From Linyphia triangularis (Eukaryota; Arthropoda; Arachnida; Araneae; Linyphiidae): a stretch of DNA of 64,000 nt. Location of the stretch: positions 5,710,273 through 5,774,272 of the forward strand of contig OZ021723.1 in NCBI GenBank assembly GCA_963978545.1. The letters run 5' to 3'. This document shows positions 22,617 to 33,959 of the stretch, piece after piece. Every line of letters begins with the position of its first letter. The first letter of the stretch is position 1. The notes under the pieces are model-generated. The model was not told the origin of the DNA. It ran no database searches and saw only the letters and a program-made list of their open reading frames with translations. The translations under genes were made by a program, and so were the position numbers.

Positions 22617-22960
22617 TTAACACGTTGAGCACCGCGTCAGCCATCGGTATCTGACACTGAACTTCCATTTAAGCCACGTCAGCCATCGGTATCTGACACT
22701 GAACTTCCATTTAAGCCGCGTCAGCCATCGGTATCTGACACTGAACTTCCATTTAAGCCGCGTCAGCCATCGGTATCTGACACTGAACTTCCATTTAAGC
22801 CGCGTCAGCCATCGGTATCTGACACTGAACTTCCATTTAAGCCGCGTCAGCCATCGGTATCTGACACTGAACTTCCATTTAAGCCGCGTCAGCCATCGGT
22901 ATCTGACACTGAACTTCCATTTAAGCCGCGTCAGCCATCGGTGGCTGACAGTGTAAAATA
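22617..22960. repeat. 42 bp minisatellite (8 units) started in a MITE end
   Basis: CGTCAGCCATCGGTATCTG recurs every 42 bp (AGCC at 22639, 22681, 22723, 22765, 22807, 22849, 22891, 22933). The array is preceded by TTAACACGTTGAGCACCGCG, which matches the terminus of the TTAA MITE at 23742. The last unit reverts to the MITE-like CATCGGTGGCTGACAGTG. Units are almost identical. Confidence 0.95.
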
Positions 22961-23038
22961 TTATACAAAATTAAAAAATTACATTGTTTTAAGCAATTAC
23001 TGAACATTTATTTAATTTTATTTATTACAGGATAGTAT

Positions 23039-23735
23039 TGTTGCGGGGACGGGTTCGAAAGATTTGAAGCCAAAGATCAAAACTTGCAGAAATTTATTCC
23101 AATATAACTTTTCACAGATTCCTTTACAACTCCAGAACTTCTCGTTCTAGTAGACTCAATACAGCTCTTTTCACAACAATAGAGCACAAACAGCAGTTAA
23201 ACTTGACACACAACTGGTAAATCACCGCAAAAGACAATGCAATACAGTTCGCTTTAGAACTACTCTGAATGCTCACTGAGACTCAGTATCTCAACTCAGT
23301 AATTCCAGTCAACTAACTCACTAACCTAACTCAGTGACTCAATTCACTCAACTGACTCATGGCCGGGCTTATATAGGAGTCAAACCTTCTGGAGACTTCT
23401 AGATGTAGATATTTGGAGAACTTTCCAGATCGTAGTCGAAAAGTCCTATACATGTACATGGGGACCGAAAATTTCGCCAAAACGGACGCCAACTTGGCTC
23501 TATCTCGCCAATTTGGCGAGATTGCTATTACCATAATGTTAAATGCCCTGCTCCTTGTAAAACTCGCTTCCCAGCGTTACCTCTGTAAAACTCGTTATCA
23601 AGCATTAAGACATACATTGCGGGGAAGCAAACTAAAGACGAACTATTGCACTGTCTTATGCGAGATGTACATAAATTTTCCTATTTACAAAATTAACACT
23701 ACGAAATATTTACAAATATACAAAAATTCGAAACA
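23039..23735 (-). mobile_element. Solo LTR (697 bp)
   Basis: Bounded by TG...CA (TGTTGCGGGG at the left, TTCGAAACA at the right) and by the 4 bp duplication GTAT at 23035-23038 and 23736-23739. Promoter and poly(A) signals lie on the minus strand: TATATAAGCCCGG followed by GAGTCAGTTGAG, and AATAAATTTCTGC near the end. No internal gag-pol is present, so this is a recombined solo LTR. Resemblance to the LTRs at 37533 and 46577 suggests a Ty3/gypsy type; that is an inference. Confidence 0.85.
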
Positions 23736-23741
23736 GTATCA

Positions 23742-24200
23742 TTAACACGTTGAGTGCCGCGCCAGCCTTCGTGGCTGACAGTACTCCGTAGTTTTTCCCA
23801 CTCCTATAATTTGATACAGTGCCTTTCTTAGTACTTTTTAAAGTGCAGAAAGTCTTGGTTTTTGAAGTACAATTGATATTTCAATAGATAAAAATATTAT
23901 TAAATATACTATGTTCAAAATAATCTTGTGAAAAATTGCCTACCTAAGAATTTGAAGTCCGAAGTCTGTCAACGCTGCGTAAACCTGTGGAATGAATGTC
24001 TATAAGCATTTAATTCTACGTAAATATCTCCTACAGCGATAAGAAACAATAGCCCTAATATATTTACTCAATTGTATCGAGTAAATTTCTATCTGTTAGC
24101 AGCGATACGATGATTTTGCTGTATAGCAATGCGAAGCACACTAGTGCGTGTGGCCTGCAGGGGATTTCCTTAAGAATTCACGTGGCGCTCAACGTGTTAA
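23742..24200. mobile_element. TTAA-flanked MITE (family A)
   Basis: Begins TTAACACGTTGAGTGCCGCG and ends CGTGGCGCTCAACGTGTTAA: imperfect terminal inverted repeats of about 20 bp with TTAA at both ends. Non-coding interior. It lies 7 bp from the solo LTR. Confidence 0.9.
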
Positions 24201-24236
24201 TGAGTAAATGGATTTACATACACTCTTCATTTGAAA

Positions 24237-24884
24237 TAGACTGAGAGGCGACTGCAATTTTTGGACCCCATCGAGCATCATTCTGAATTTTTTATAGAAA
24301 TTGGTGAAAAGTGAATAGATTACGAATCCACTGGTCTGCCGTGGCAAAAATGGCCGAAACTGGTCAAAAATCGACTTTTAATAAGTTGAACTAAATCCAA
24401 TTGCCAAATGCGCCATAACTTGCCAAATAATGAGCATTTTTTATATTTGGTAACCCTAACTCTTTAATTTTCAATTAAAAAGGTTGCAGACGATTCGAAT
24501 GTGTGGCGATGGCTTTCTTGCATCTTTCACAAATGTGCCAAATTAGCAATAAACATTACGTCACTGATGACGTAACTGATGTCGCCAGTATAGCTTACTT
24601 TTAAAAGATACAAGTTTTCCGAGCCAGATATCATAAATTGCTTGCGCTTTTTCACATTGAAAATCAAAATGCAGTGGATTGCCAGACGAAAAACTGTGTT
24701 CTCTTTTTGGCTAGTTATGATATATTTGGCAATCGGATTTTAGTTCAACTCATTCCAAGTCGATTTTTGATCAGTTTCGGCCATTTTTGCCACGGCAGAC
24801 TAGTGGATTCGTAATCTACTCACTTTTCTCCAATTTCTATAAAAAATTCATGAGGTCCAAAAATTGCAGTCGCCTCTCGGACTA
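24237..24884. mobile_element. Fold-back MITE (family F), complete copy
   Basis: Ends TAGACTGAGAGGCGACTGC and GCAGTCGCCTCTCGGACTA, arms as in the copy at 6163, TA borders. It has a small deletion near the right end (the ATGATGTTCGATGGG segment is missing). Confidence 0.88.
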
Positions 24885-25278
24885 AAATAGAACCATCTTA
24901 ACTCCTATTTCTATTCAGAGTACAAAATAGATATCAACAGTAATGAATAAGAAAAATCATTAGTCATCTCACTATTGTACTGCTTGATTAGTTAGCTAGT
25001 TAGAAATGGTTCAGTGTGAAACTTTTGAACTGTATAAATGGATATCAGTCGTGTTTAATTGAGTTGTGGGCTGCAAAAAAATACATAAAAGTTTAATCTT
25101 GAAAAAGAACAGTTCAATATTGAAAAAGAATGTTATAAAGGCGTAAGTTTAAATGAATTGTGTTTTGCAAAAAAGGCTCAGCTCTGAAAATTGCGATGCT
25201 AAATTTCAACATCAATAACATTTGTAATTTTCTTAAGTACTTGTTATATTGCTGAAGGAAAATAATTTAGAGAGTCGC

Positions 25279-25828
25279 GTTTTGTTCTATAGTGGAGAAG
25301 TGATCGTTTTTTGTTCTATAAAAGACAAAGAGCGTGTTTTGTTCTATAGTGGATAAGTGATCGTGTTTTGTTCTATAGTGGAAAAGTGATCGTGTTTTGT
25401 TCTATAGTGGAAAAGTGATCAAATTTTGTTCTATAGTGGATAAGTGATCAAATTTTGTTCTATAGTGGATAAGTGATCGTGTTTTGTTCTATAGTGGAAA
25501 AGTGATCGTGTTTTGTTCTATAGTGGATAAGTGATCGTGTTTTGTTCTATAGTGGAAAAGTGATCGTGTTTTGTTCTATAGTGGATAAGTGATCGTGTTT
25601 TGTTCTATAGTGGAAAAGTGATCGTGTTTTGTTCTATAGTGGAAAAGTGATCGTGTTTTGTTCTATAGTGGAAAAGTGATCAAATTTTGTTCTATAGTGG
25701 AAAAGTGATTGAATTTTGTTTATTAGTGGAAAAGTGATTGAATTTTGTTCTATAGTAGAAAAGGGATCAAATTTTATTCTATAGTGGAAAAGTGATCGAA
25801 TTTTGTTCTATAGTGGTTAAGTAATTGT
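25279..25828. repeat. 29 bp minisatellite, about 19 units
   Basis: The unit TTTTGTTCTATAGTGGAAAA plus GTGATCGTG repeats head to tail. Two alternating site variants occur (GGAAAAGTG/GGATAAGTG and ATCGTG/ATCAAA/ATTGAA); the 3' units are the most diverged. No open frame persists through it. Confidence 0.95.
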
Positions 25829-27740
25829 GTTTAATTTTTTTTTCTCGTTCAGAGTTAAGTCCTTTTCGCAAAAGTCGATGCAAACACGATACAAAACGAA
25901 AATACTTAAATGAGAAATGACTTTTGAATTAAAATAATCCCAATACGTCACGTGATTATTTCTCATTTATCTCAGATTAGTTATTTGTTTCGTAAGAGAG
26001 GTATCAAAAGATTTTATTCGAATGCGTGCAGTTTGGATTATATTGCATTGTCTCACTCCTATTACGTTACCTCATGTGTAAGGGAGGAGAAATGACATCA
26101 ATTTGAAATGAACTTGAATGAATTTCAACCCGCAAGAGCTGATTGAATCGACACACGCAAAAAGTCCTCAAAAGCGTAACCTTATTTCGTTAGGGGGGTA
26201 TCGGATTACAAAACGAGCAAGATTACAGAGTTGAAGCACAATAGGCAAATTAGCTTAAAGGCATTCAGCGAGGGATTTTGTGAACTGGATAGCATTGTTG
26301 TTATAAATTGACTAATCGTAAGGATCCAGGCACGCTACGATATTACATTGCTCCTGTACCAAGATAAGCTCTGTATCGTTTTTTGTCCGAGAAGAATTTT
26401 CTTATTCAGCGTAGATGTATGTAATGTATTCGCATTGGAATCGTCAATGTAGCTATTAGATTGCTCTCGTAAATTCTCCAGTTAGCGAGAACCATAGTAG
26501 AACGTCACTCAAACTCATATAAGGTACGTAATCCGTTTTGACTCCACCTCTTAGAATATCAAATCTTGACACTAGTGATTGCATCACTGCCGTAAGGCCC
26601 ATGGGCCTATTAGATCGTATAGTGAAGTACAATGGAAATGCATGCAAATAGCAAAGAACCACAGAGATGTGCTCGATAGATAACGCAACCATTTATTAAT
26701 ACAACGCAAAACATTAAGAAACAAACAAGCAATTTAATAATACAATTAAATAGTTATTTAACTTCTTCAAAACCAAGCACAAAGCCTGTTGAAATCCTAA
26801 TAAAAGTAAATATCTGGCCGAGGGTAAGTAAAGAAAGTGTAAACGACTCACAGTTTGCTGTCTGGACTAGGGATACCTCTGTCAGGGGCGTACATCGTCA
26901 GGGGCGTATATCGGCTTGTCAGCGGACTGTATCAGAGTTACCTCCGATCCTTTCTCCGGTCTCCTTCGTCTGTTTTGTTTATCACCGTTAGTCCACCTTA
27001 GCATCCAGCCACACCATCCTGCTCCCTTCCATCTCCTCTCCTGACCCGTGCTTTTCACCCCCCCCCTAACAAGGGCAGCTCCCCCCCGAGAAAAGCCCTC
27101 TCATTTGCTGTGAGTCCAGCGACGTGTGAGTCCTACATTGGTGAATTTCCCCAACAAACAGATATTGGTTAACTTGAAGCGTGAGAAAAATCCGCCTCCT
27201 TGATTTAGAAAAATGTGTAACATACACAAATAATTGAAGGGGATGTGTAGAGTTTGCCTAATGCAAAACCCCTTAGAGTTTATGAAATAAATGTCATATA
27301 CATTATGACAATCACCCACTTCGTTCCGAGCCTCTCTGACAGTAAACTTTTACATTTGTTTAATCTCGGCTGCTTTTTTTATATCCTAAGAGTGTCATCA
27401 CTGTTTTACCGTTACATGCATACCTTGCTTAAATAAGCAGTATCAGTGGCTAAAAGCGCAATTATTGTAGGTTCATTTTTTTGTGTCCCAAATGAGGTAT
27501 TGGTATCAATGCAAAGGGGGGGGGGGTCTAGTTCTTTCCTTCTGTATAAACCCCTATTGTAGGTCCCTTCCAAATTATACTTTTGTGGCACTGGTTTGAA
27601 AAAAACAAAAAACACAATGTGTGCGCACTTTCCAATCGAAGCTCAAAATGTTCTTTTTTATGTTTTCTGAAAGTTTACGAAAGTGGACATACTGTCTGTC
27701 TAACTCAAGAATATCTCCCGCCAACTTGTCTAGAGGTGTG
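25829..27740. other. No recognised gene
   Basis: Mixed composition with a GC-rich, C-tract-containing stretch at about 26930-27110 and a G-run at 27519-27528. A short duplication (GTCAGGGGCGTA) occurs at 26881 and 26899. A 78-codon minus-strand frame (26456-26692) has no recognised domain. Confidence 0.4.
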
Positions 27741-27741
27741 T

Positions 27742-27755
27742 GTTGCCATGGAAAC
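27742..27755. promoter_or_regulatory. RFX X-box motif
   Basis: GTTGCCATGGAAAC matches the palindromic RFX consensus GTTNCCATGGNAAC at every fixed position. In animals RFX factors bind such sites, often near ciliary genes. No gene start is evident beside it; a SINE was inserted 28 bp downstream. Confidence 0.45.
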
Positions 27756-27782
27756 AAGAATAGCTTCATTTTCTGTGATTGA

Positions 27783-27958
27783 TTGGTTGGTTGGTTGTCT
27801 TCAGATTATCTGGCGCCGTCAGCAACACGAGGGCTATAATGCGCCGAAACATTCGTCATTAGACAAGCCAACATACATTTACAAACACCCATGCCTAACA
27901 AGCGACTCGAATCCGCAACCTCGCAGTCTAGAAGCTAGCACGCTAACCACTATACCGT
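27783..27958 (-). mobile_element. tRNA-derived SINE (family 1)
   Basis: Minus-strand copy ending CTATACCGTTA, with the last bases of the head missing. Flanked by the duplication TTTCTGTGATTGA (about 27770-27782 and 27961-27973). Confidence 0.93.
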
Positions 27959-27973
27959 TATTTCTGTGATTGA

Positions 27974-28849
27974 ATTCAGAAGAATACATCTACTCTTTAT
28001 ATGCTTTAAACGCTAATTTTATACACCCATCACCCCTATTCTAAATAGACGAGTCTTGTTTCTATCAGACTATCTGGTAGGAGCTACTCTTCTTGTAAAC
28101 AGACAGTATCTTGAAAGTTCTTTTAGCCATCGATATTATTGTTATTATCGAAACTTTATGTTTGCGCTGGATTGGTCAAGGGCACTTTTCCTTGTGATGT
28201 CAACTCCTAGCGGAGAAGACACAAGAGGTGAATTAAACTGAGGGACTGAGAAGTAAAAGGGGTCTAAGTCACTTTTCTTAACTTTTGAGAAAATACACTT
28301 TAAAGTTTCTTATTCATATTAAATTCTATGAAAATTATTATTTTACTGTCACCAGAATGTAAAACTTATCAGTGGTTTCACTTGGATCTCTTTGCTTCTA
28401 AACTTTTGGATATTTCTAGTTTCAAATAAATGCATTGCTTGTCTCCATTCATTAAAAAAAAAAATCACTTGCATATCTTTCACTTGCAGTGACGTCATTC
28501 CCACTACATTAACACTCTGACATCATACATATACAGCCTATAACTGTAATATTTTCGTTTACAAGCAGCATAATTGCAACTCAACTCTCGGGCCCACAAT
28601 TATATTTGAACTTGATAGGAGACACGTTTCAAATCGAAGCCGATTGCTCAAATAATTTGAACTTGAATAATTGTAGAGTTTTCTTGCGCGTGTAAGTAAA
28701 ATTGTGTCTGTGTGTGCTTTGTATGACCACAGTAAATATTCAATAAACATTTCGACAGGGTAATATTTTATAATTTAACTGAGCTCTGGACACTGCACAT
28801 TGTAAGATACAAAGACTACTGAAGATTTAATTCGGTTATTTAGTTTTAT
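27974..28849. other. No recognised gene; one CRE palindrome
   Basis: TGACGTCA at 28490-28497. An open frame of 61 codons at 28056-28241 (begins MFLSDYLVGATLL) has no recognised motif. Confidence 0.4.
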
Positions 28850-29426
28850 TTAAGTGGAGTTTGTATCCTCTACACCGGTAATGTTAATTTGGCATATTTC
28901 ATGTATCTTTTTTTCAGAAAGTATTTGACATAGAAGACTAATATTTTTTCAGTGCATTTAGCAGACACTTGTTATTCTACTGAGTTAGCTTTTTATTGTG
29001 ATTCATTTACTTATTTTTTGTAATGAATTTTCGCGAAAATCACTTAAATTTGTTAAAAATTACAAGTTTTTTTGCCGAAAAAAGCCCAAATTTTTTTTTT
29101 TGAAATAACAACAAAATCTCACTTCACTATATACTGATACATAAAAGGAAAATGTGCTAAAAATTTCAGGAAGATAGTTAGCGCAGTTTCTGAGAAAAAG
29201 GTACATGAAGAATGAAAAATGCATTTTGAGAAAAACGCATTTTAAAGAAAACTTTACTTACACTAATAGTTACCAATTTTGTCTTCGAAAAATCCTTAAA
29301 AATACTTTTAGTTGAGGTATTATTACAAATGAGGTAGCCTTTTGAAGGGTAGAATTTAAATTTTGATAAACTATAATAAGCTCAAAATCGATTACTTATA
29401 AATTTTTCGGTACTAACTATCCTTAA
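28850..29426. mobile_element. TTAA-flanked MITE-like element (family E), copy 1
   Basis: About 575 bp, colinear with 48972-49563, with TTAA at both ends (TTAAGTGGAGTT...AACTATCCTTAA). The internal sequence is shared throughout (ACAGACACTTGTTATTCTACTG-like). Ends are decayed compared with the second copy. Confidence 0.8.
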
Positions 29427-29633
29427 CAGAGTGCCGTTTCTGGGTTGGAAATATTATCCATGCGATAGAAGGAGTCATTTGTCATTTATATTAAATGCAG
29501 TTTATTTTAGACAAACTATAAATCATTCGTTTAATAGAAACACCATTCTTATAATAGTGGTTTACAAGGGGGACATCATTCTATATCGTATAGTAAATCG
29601 AGTTTTCAAGTAAATTTTAAATCTGTATATATA

Positions 29634-30406
29634 TCTATATATTTAATAGGCAATGCGTTTTTTGGGGTTAGTCCGTCCGCCAAAACTGCTCAACCAATTT
29701 CAATGATCAAGGTGTCATTTTAAAGGAAATAAGCTGTAGATTTGCCAAAACGTGCCAAAATAATTTATTAACACTTTATTAATTAGTTAAATTTCAATAT
29801 TTTTCATCATTAAGCTACTACAAAGCCTCAATGATTTTGAATATATGATTGGCAACATCCTTAAGAATGTAAACAACAAACCGGCTGCTCGGGGGTTCAA
29901 CCAACCAACCAACCGTTAAGCTATTCTTACGAATGTAAACAACAAACCCGTTGCTAATTTTAAAGCTTTTTTTAAACTCTTCTTTTCAAATTTGATTTTT
30001 TCTGTTTTTCTGAAGCATTTTTGTATTAGAGTAATTATTATTTTGAAGTATTTCTATCCAGAAAATGCTTCGCGTTGGACGTCGTTCTCTAAAGGGGCGA
30101 CTTATCAGAATAAATAAAAATATTAGGACTTCAATGTAAGGGCATAGCTAATGAAGTTTTAAGTCAAAATGTTGGCGGATAGTATATTTAACTTTCTATT
30201 ATGAAACTTGCAATTTGGGTGTTTTCTCTATTAGGCCTTACATTAAATTTATAAAAATTTGGTTACATTTTTTATGGCTGGCAAACCTATTCGAGCGCAG
30301 CAAGATGTTTTAACCACAAATTCGAGCGGCAAAGCCGCTCAATCCGAGCGCAGCGAGGCGTTTGGGGGTTGGCGAGCGTTAGCGAGCAGGGGGCGAAGCC
30401 CCCTAG
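29634..30406 (+). mobile_element. Non-autonomous Helitron, second copy
   Basis: Starts TCTATATATTTAATAGGC after A and ends GGGGGCGAAGCCCCCTAG before T. Nearly identical to the Helitron at 11257 but without its internal block duplication. Both carry a short CAACCAACCAACCAACC tract. Confidence 0.9.
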
Positions 30407-30682
30407 TTTTTTTTATTTAAGAACAGTAATTCTGCTTTTCCAGCATCCTTGGTAGCATAACAGTATTGGAAAATGCCGGAAATAGGTATTCTGGAAGATT
30501 GGATAATTCTGATCGAATTTCGAGCATCATTCCAAAAGATACTTTTTTTTAATTTTTTATTATTAAAGTAAACATCATCACAAAACATTTATTTTACCCT
30601 CCGCCCTTTCTTATAAATAAAATATTTCAATTTTAAACTCTGCATCAACATTTCACAACTTCCAGTACATTGTTATCTAGTA

Positions 30683-31856
30683 CTAGTTGAATACCCGTGC
30701 TTCGCTACGAAATTTTAACATATGCAATATTTAAGCTAGCTGTAAGGCCTCACGTTGAGGAAATCCATCATTGGTGTATAGGTCCCAGTTTTTGGCGCTT
30801 CGCTCGCAGGAAGGTTCATCGCTACGCAAAATCGAGCTCGCTTTGTTCGCTGAAAAGTTCATTGTTGCGTAAGAATGAGTTCGCTTCACTCACTAAAGTC
30901 TAATTGCTACGTAAAGACTTAATATTAGAATCCTTTCCCCTGTCGAGTCACAAAAAAAAATAATCAAATCCCAGTTAATACAATAATACAACACGCCTTT
31001 AAGATTATTTTAACACGCATTTGTAGTTACACAACATTAGAAGGTCAAAACTACTTAGATTGAAACTTTCAGAGCTCTAGGCCTATTAGAAGTCGCTTTT
31101 TGTGAAAATATTAATTAAAAAAATTATTCAAAAAACAAATTAAAATTTTAACATTCTTTTTGTCAATAGTCCAATTAGAATGCCAAAACTACTTGTGTTG
31201 AAAATTTCAGAACTGTAGCCCAAGTAGAAATCGTTTTGTAAAATATTCTTTAGTTAATTAAAAAATAACTAAATAAAAATTTAAAATTCTGTTTTTAAAA
31301 AGTCCAATTAAAAGGCCAAAAATATTTATGTTGAAAATTTCAGAGCTGTGGCCCTATTAGAAACCGTTTTGTAAAATATTTATTAATTAAAAAAATTAAT
31401 TAAAAAAATACTAAAAAATATTTAAAATTCGGTTTTTCAAGAGTTCAATAAGAAGGCCAAAATTAATTACGTTCAAAATTTTAGAGCTGTAACCCTATTA
31501 GAAGTCGTTTTGTAAAAAAAATTGTTAATTAATTAAGAAAATTAATTAAAAAATAATTAATTAAAATTTTTACATTCTGCTTTTCAAAAGTCCAATTAGA
31601 AGGCTAAAACTACTTATGTTGAAAATTTCAAAGCTGTATCTCAATTTGAAGTCATTTTGTAAAAAAAAAATTAATTAAAATATTAATTAAAAAAGAACTG
31701 ATTAAAATTTTAACATTTTGTTTGACATACATAAAATTAGAAGGCCTAAAATTCTTTTGTTGAAAATTTCAGAGCTCTACTCCAATTTTAAGTAGGTTTT
31801 TATAGATCTACAGAGCCACAGACAGACACACACACAGCTTGTTTTATTATTATAGA
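30683..31856 (-). mobile_element. Non-autonomous Helitron (second family) with internal tandem repeats
   Basis: On the minus strand it begins TCTATAATAATAAAACAAGC after an A and ends CTAG before a T, next to the GCGAAGCACGGGTATTC end motif. The interior contains about six diverged units of roughly 137 bp, each with CAATTAGAAGGCCAAAA and GTTGAAAATTTCAGAGCTG. No Rep/helicase frame. The 3' hairpin is weak. Confidence 0.68.
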
Positions 31857-31898
31857 TTGAAAATCTATAACAAAGGTCTGTTTACAACGCTCCATATC

Positions 31899-32023
31899 GG
31901 TTGGTTGGTTGTTTTCAGATTATCTGGCGCCGTCAGCAACACGAGGGCTATAATGCGCCGAAACATTCGTCATTAGACTAGCCAACATACATTTACAAAC
32001 ACCCATGCCTAACACGGGACTCG
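31899..32023 (-). mobile_element. tRNA-derived SINE (family 1), internally deleted
   Basis: Tail and body are present but most of the tRNA head is missing: the sequence jumps from GGGACTCGG to the terminal C and the duplication. Flanked by CTCCATATCGG on both sides (about 31890-31900 and 32029-32039), so the insertion is complete and the loss is a later deletion. Confidence 0.88.
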
Positions 32024-32057
32024 GCACTCTCCATATCGGAATTGCCCAATATCGAGT

Positions 32058-32244
32058 GGCCGACCAAACGGTATAGTGGTTAGCGTGCTGGCTTCTAGAC
32101 CGCGAGGTTGCGGGTTCCGAGTCCCGCGTAGGCATGGGTGTTTGTAAATGTATGTTGGTTTGTTAAATGACGAAATGTTTCGGCGCATTATAGCCCTCGT
32201 GTTGCTGACGGCGCCAGATAATCTGAATACAACCAACCAACCAA
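32058..32244 (+). mobile_element. tRNA-derived SINE (family 1)
   Basis: Complete plus-strand copy. Duplication CCCAAT(A/G)TCGAGTG at 32045-32058 and 32245-32258. Confidence 0.94.
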
Positions 32245-32258
32245 CCCAATGTCGAGTG

Positions 32259-32634
32259 ATATTGACCAGCATTGTTGTGATACAGAACGTAGCAAAATTG
32301 GGTGCACAATTTTGTTTATCAACTTTACTTAGAAAAGTTGTAAGAAATACTGTAAGGAACAAAGTTTGAAAAATACGGAAGTTTTGAACTGTTTGTGATA
32401 TTTTTTGGTGTATGCATTATCATTTTGGTGATTTAGCTTTATTTTGCACTGTTATCATTTGAGTGGCAACAACGGAGATATAGTAGTGGATATTCATAAT
32501 TAGAATTTGTAACTAAGAAATAAAGGCAATATTTGTGCTGAGAAAATGAAGGAGATATTTTTTTTTTTTAATTAATGGAGTCATATCGTTAAAGTCTCGT
32601 AATAAACTTTTTTTAAAAACTTTTTTGTGACAGA
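32259..32634. other. No recognised gene
   Basis: AT-rich; a T12 run at 32560-32571. If the exon candidate at 32635 is real, this interval would be its 3' UTR. ATTAAA followed by the A-run is then present on the minus strand. Confidence 0.35.
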
Positions 32635-32758
32635 TCAACACATTTTGTGTTCAACAAGTTTGCGAAATGTTTTTGAAAGAGAATCTGTTACAAAGTTGTC
32701 GCGCAAATTTTCATTTTCTATATCGATAGCGTCCACAATGCTTTTAATCTCATCGCAA
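32635..32758 (-). CDS. Possible 3'-terminal coding exon, unrecognised
   Basis: The minus-strand frame reads SCDEIKSIVDAIDIENENL and continues to ...KTFRKLVEHKMC and a TGA, with mixed charged residues unlike the low-complexity shadow frames around it. An acceptor-like sequence (AAGTTGTTAATCACAG) lies just upstream on the same strand at about 32759-32775; the frame itself stays open to an ATG at 32844. Downstream on the minus strand ATTAAA is followed by A12, which could be a poly(A) signal or a retrocopy tail. No family is recognised. It could be a last exon, a retrocopy or chance. Confidence 0.28.
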
Positions 32759-33171
32759 CTGTGATTAACAACTTTAATTAAAGCAATATTCAGTTTTAGT
32801 ACAACATATTTCAATAAAATCTCGATGTAATGTATTTTTAACAATACGCTTTTATATTTATTACAGATTAAATACTAGTATTGATTTGGTATTGAATCTG
32901 TAGATGTACTTGTTTTGCATGAAAAATGTTGAAGCAAAAGTGTCTAAATATTATGTACTTTAATAAAACATCTTCATTTTATTTTGAAATTATATATAGC
33001 TAGTGAATGAGGTTTTATCAATAAACTGAAATTTATATAAAATACTTTCTTCTACGCTTTTTATTCATGAATTACGAAATAAACAATTTGATTGAAGGTG
33101 TTCTGGATTTCAATTTATTTATACGAGATTTGAAATATTTACTTTTATAATTTCTTATCAAAGTTACTATT

Positions 33172-33898
33172 TTAAGGGGGTCCAGTACCGAAATTTTTTC
33201 AAAAATCCCAATTTTTTTTTCTGATTTTAAAAAATAGTTCATACATTCCTGAAGAGAATGATGTTTTTATCTTATTTCTCCGGTGATTAGAACGCCACAA
33301 AATTACCTGTTATTTAAACAACACTAATGGGCGTAACACCTTGAAGCGTCTGCTTAAAGTGCGTTTTTCGAGCACTAGTGTTTTTCACAGATGTTGCATA
33401 TTCAAATCGATATATCTCCAGAACCATTAACAATTGGCTATTCAAATTTTTGGAGCATTTAATTTATATATTTTTAAATATTTTGTCTTCACAGAATTTT
33501 ATTTTTTTAATTCTGTTTTAAAATATAACATTTAGCGTAAAAGATAACATAAAAAAAGCAAAAATTTCAATATTTTAACTTTGAGAATTTTTTAATTTTT
33601 TTTTAATTCACCTATCAAAATTCTGTGAAGACAAAATTTTCTTTATATAATTATGTATGACAGAAAGCTTTCACTTTGAATTTTTTTTTATTTTTTCTTG
33701 ACTTATATCAAAATACGCAAACATCAATTATTATGGATTTTTCTTGGTTTTTAATTTTTTTTTTAAATAACTAAATACAATATTTAAAAAAAAAAAATTC
33801 AAAGATATATAAATAGTATCTCATACATAAAATAAATTTTTGACATAAAAATGTACATAAATAAAGTTTTTTTGATTTTCGGTACCGGACCCCCTTAA
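33172..33898 (-). mobile_element. TTAA-flanked MITE (family D), copy 2
   Basis: Inverted relative to 18912-19641. Begins TTAAGGGGGTCCAGTACCG and ends CGGTACCGGACCCCCTTAA. Confidence 0.93.
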
Positions 33899-33959
33899 TG
33901 ACGTTAATACTTTTGTAATTTCTTATCTTGGGGCGAAGACTTAGAAACATGATTTAACG

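Noticed and set aside
22631..22950. CRISPR-like array
   Set aside because: A 42 bp unit repeated without spacers: a minisatellite.
26456..26692. 78-codon minus-strand frame as a gene
   Set aside because: No recognisable motif, no supporting splice or promoter context; left as unassigned.
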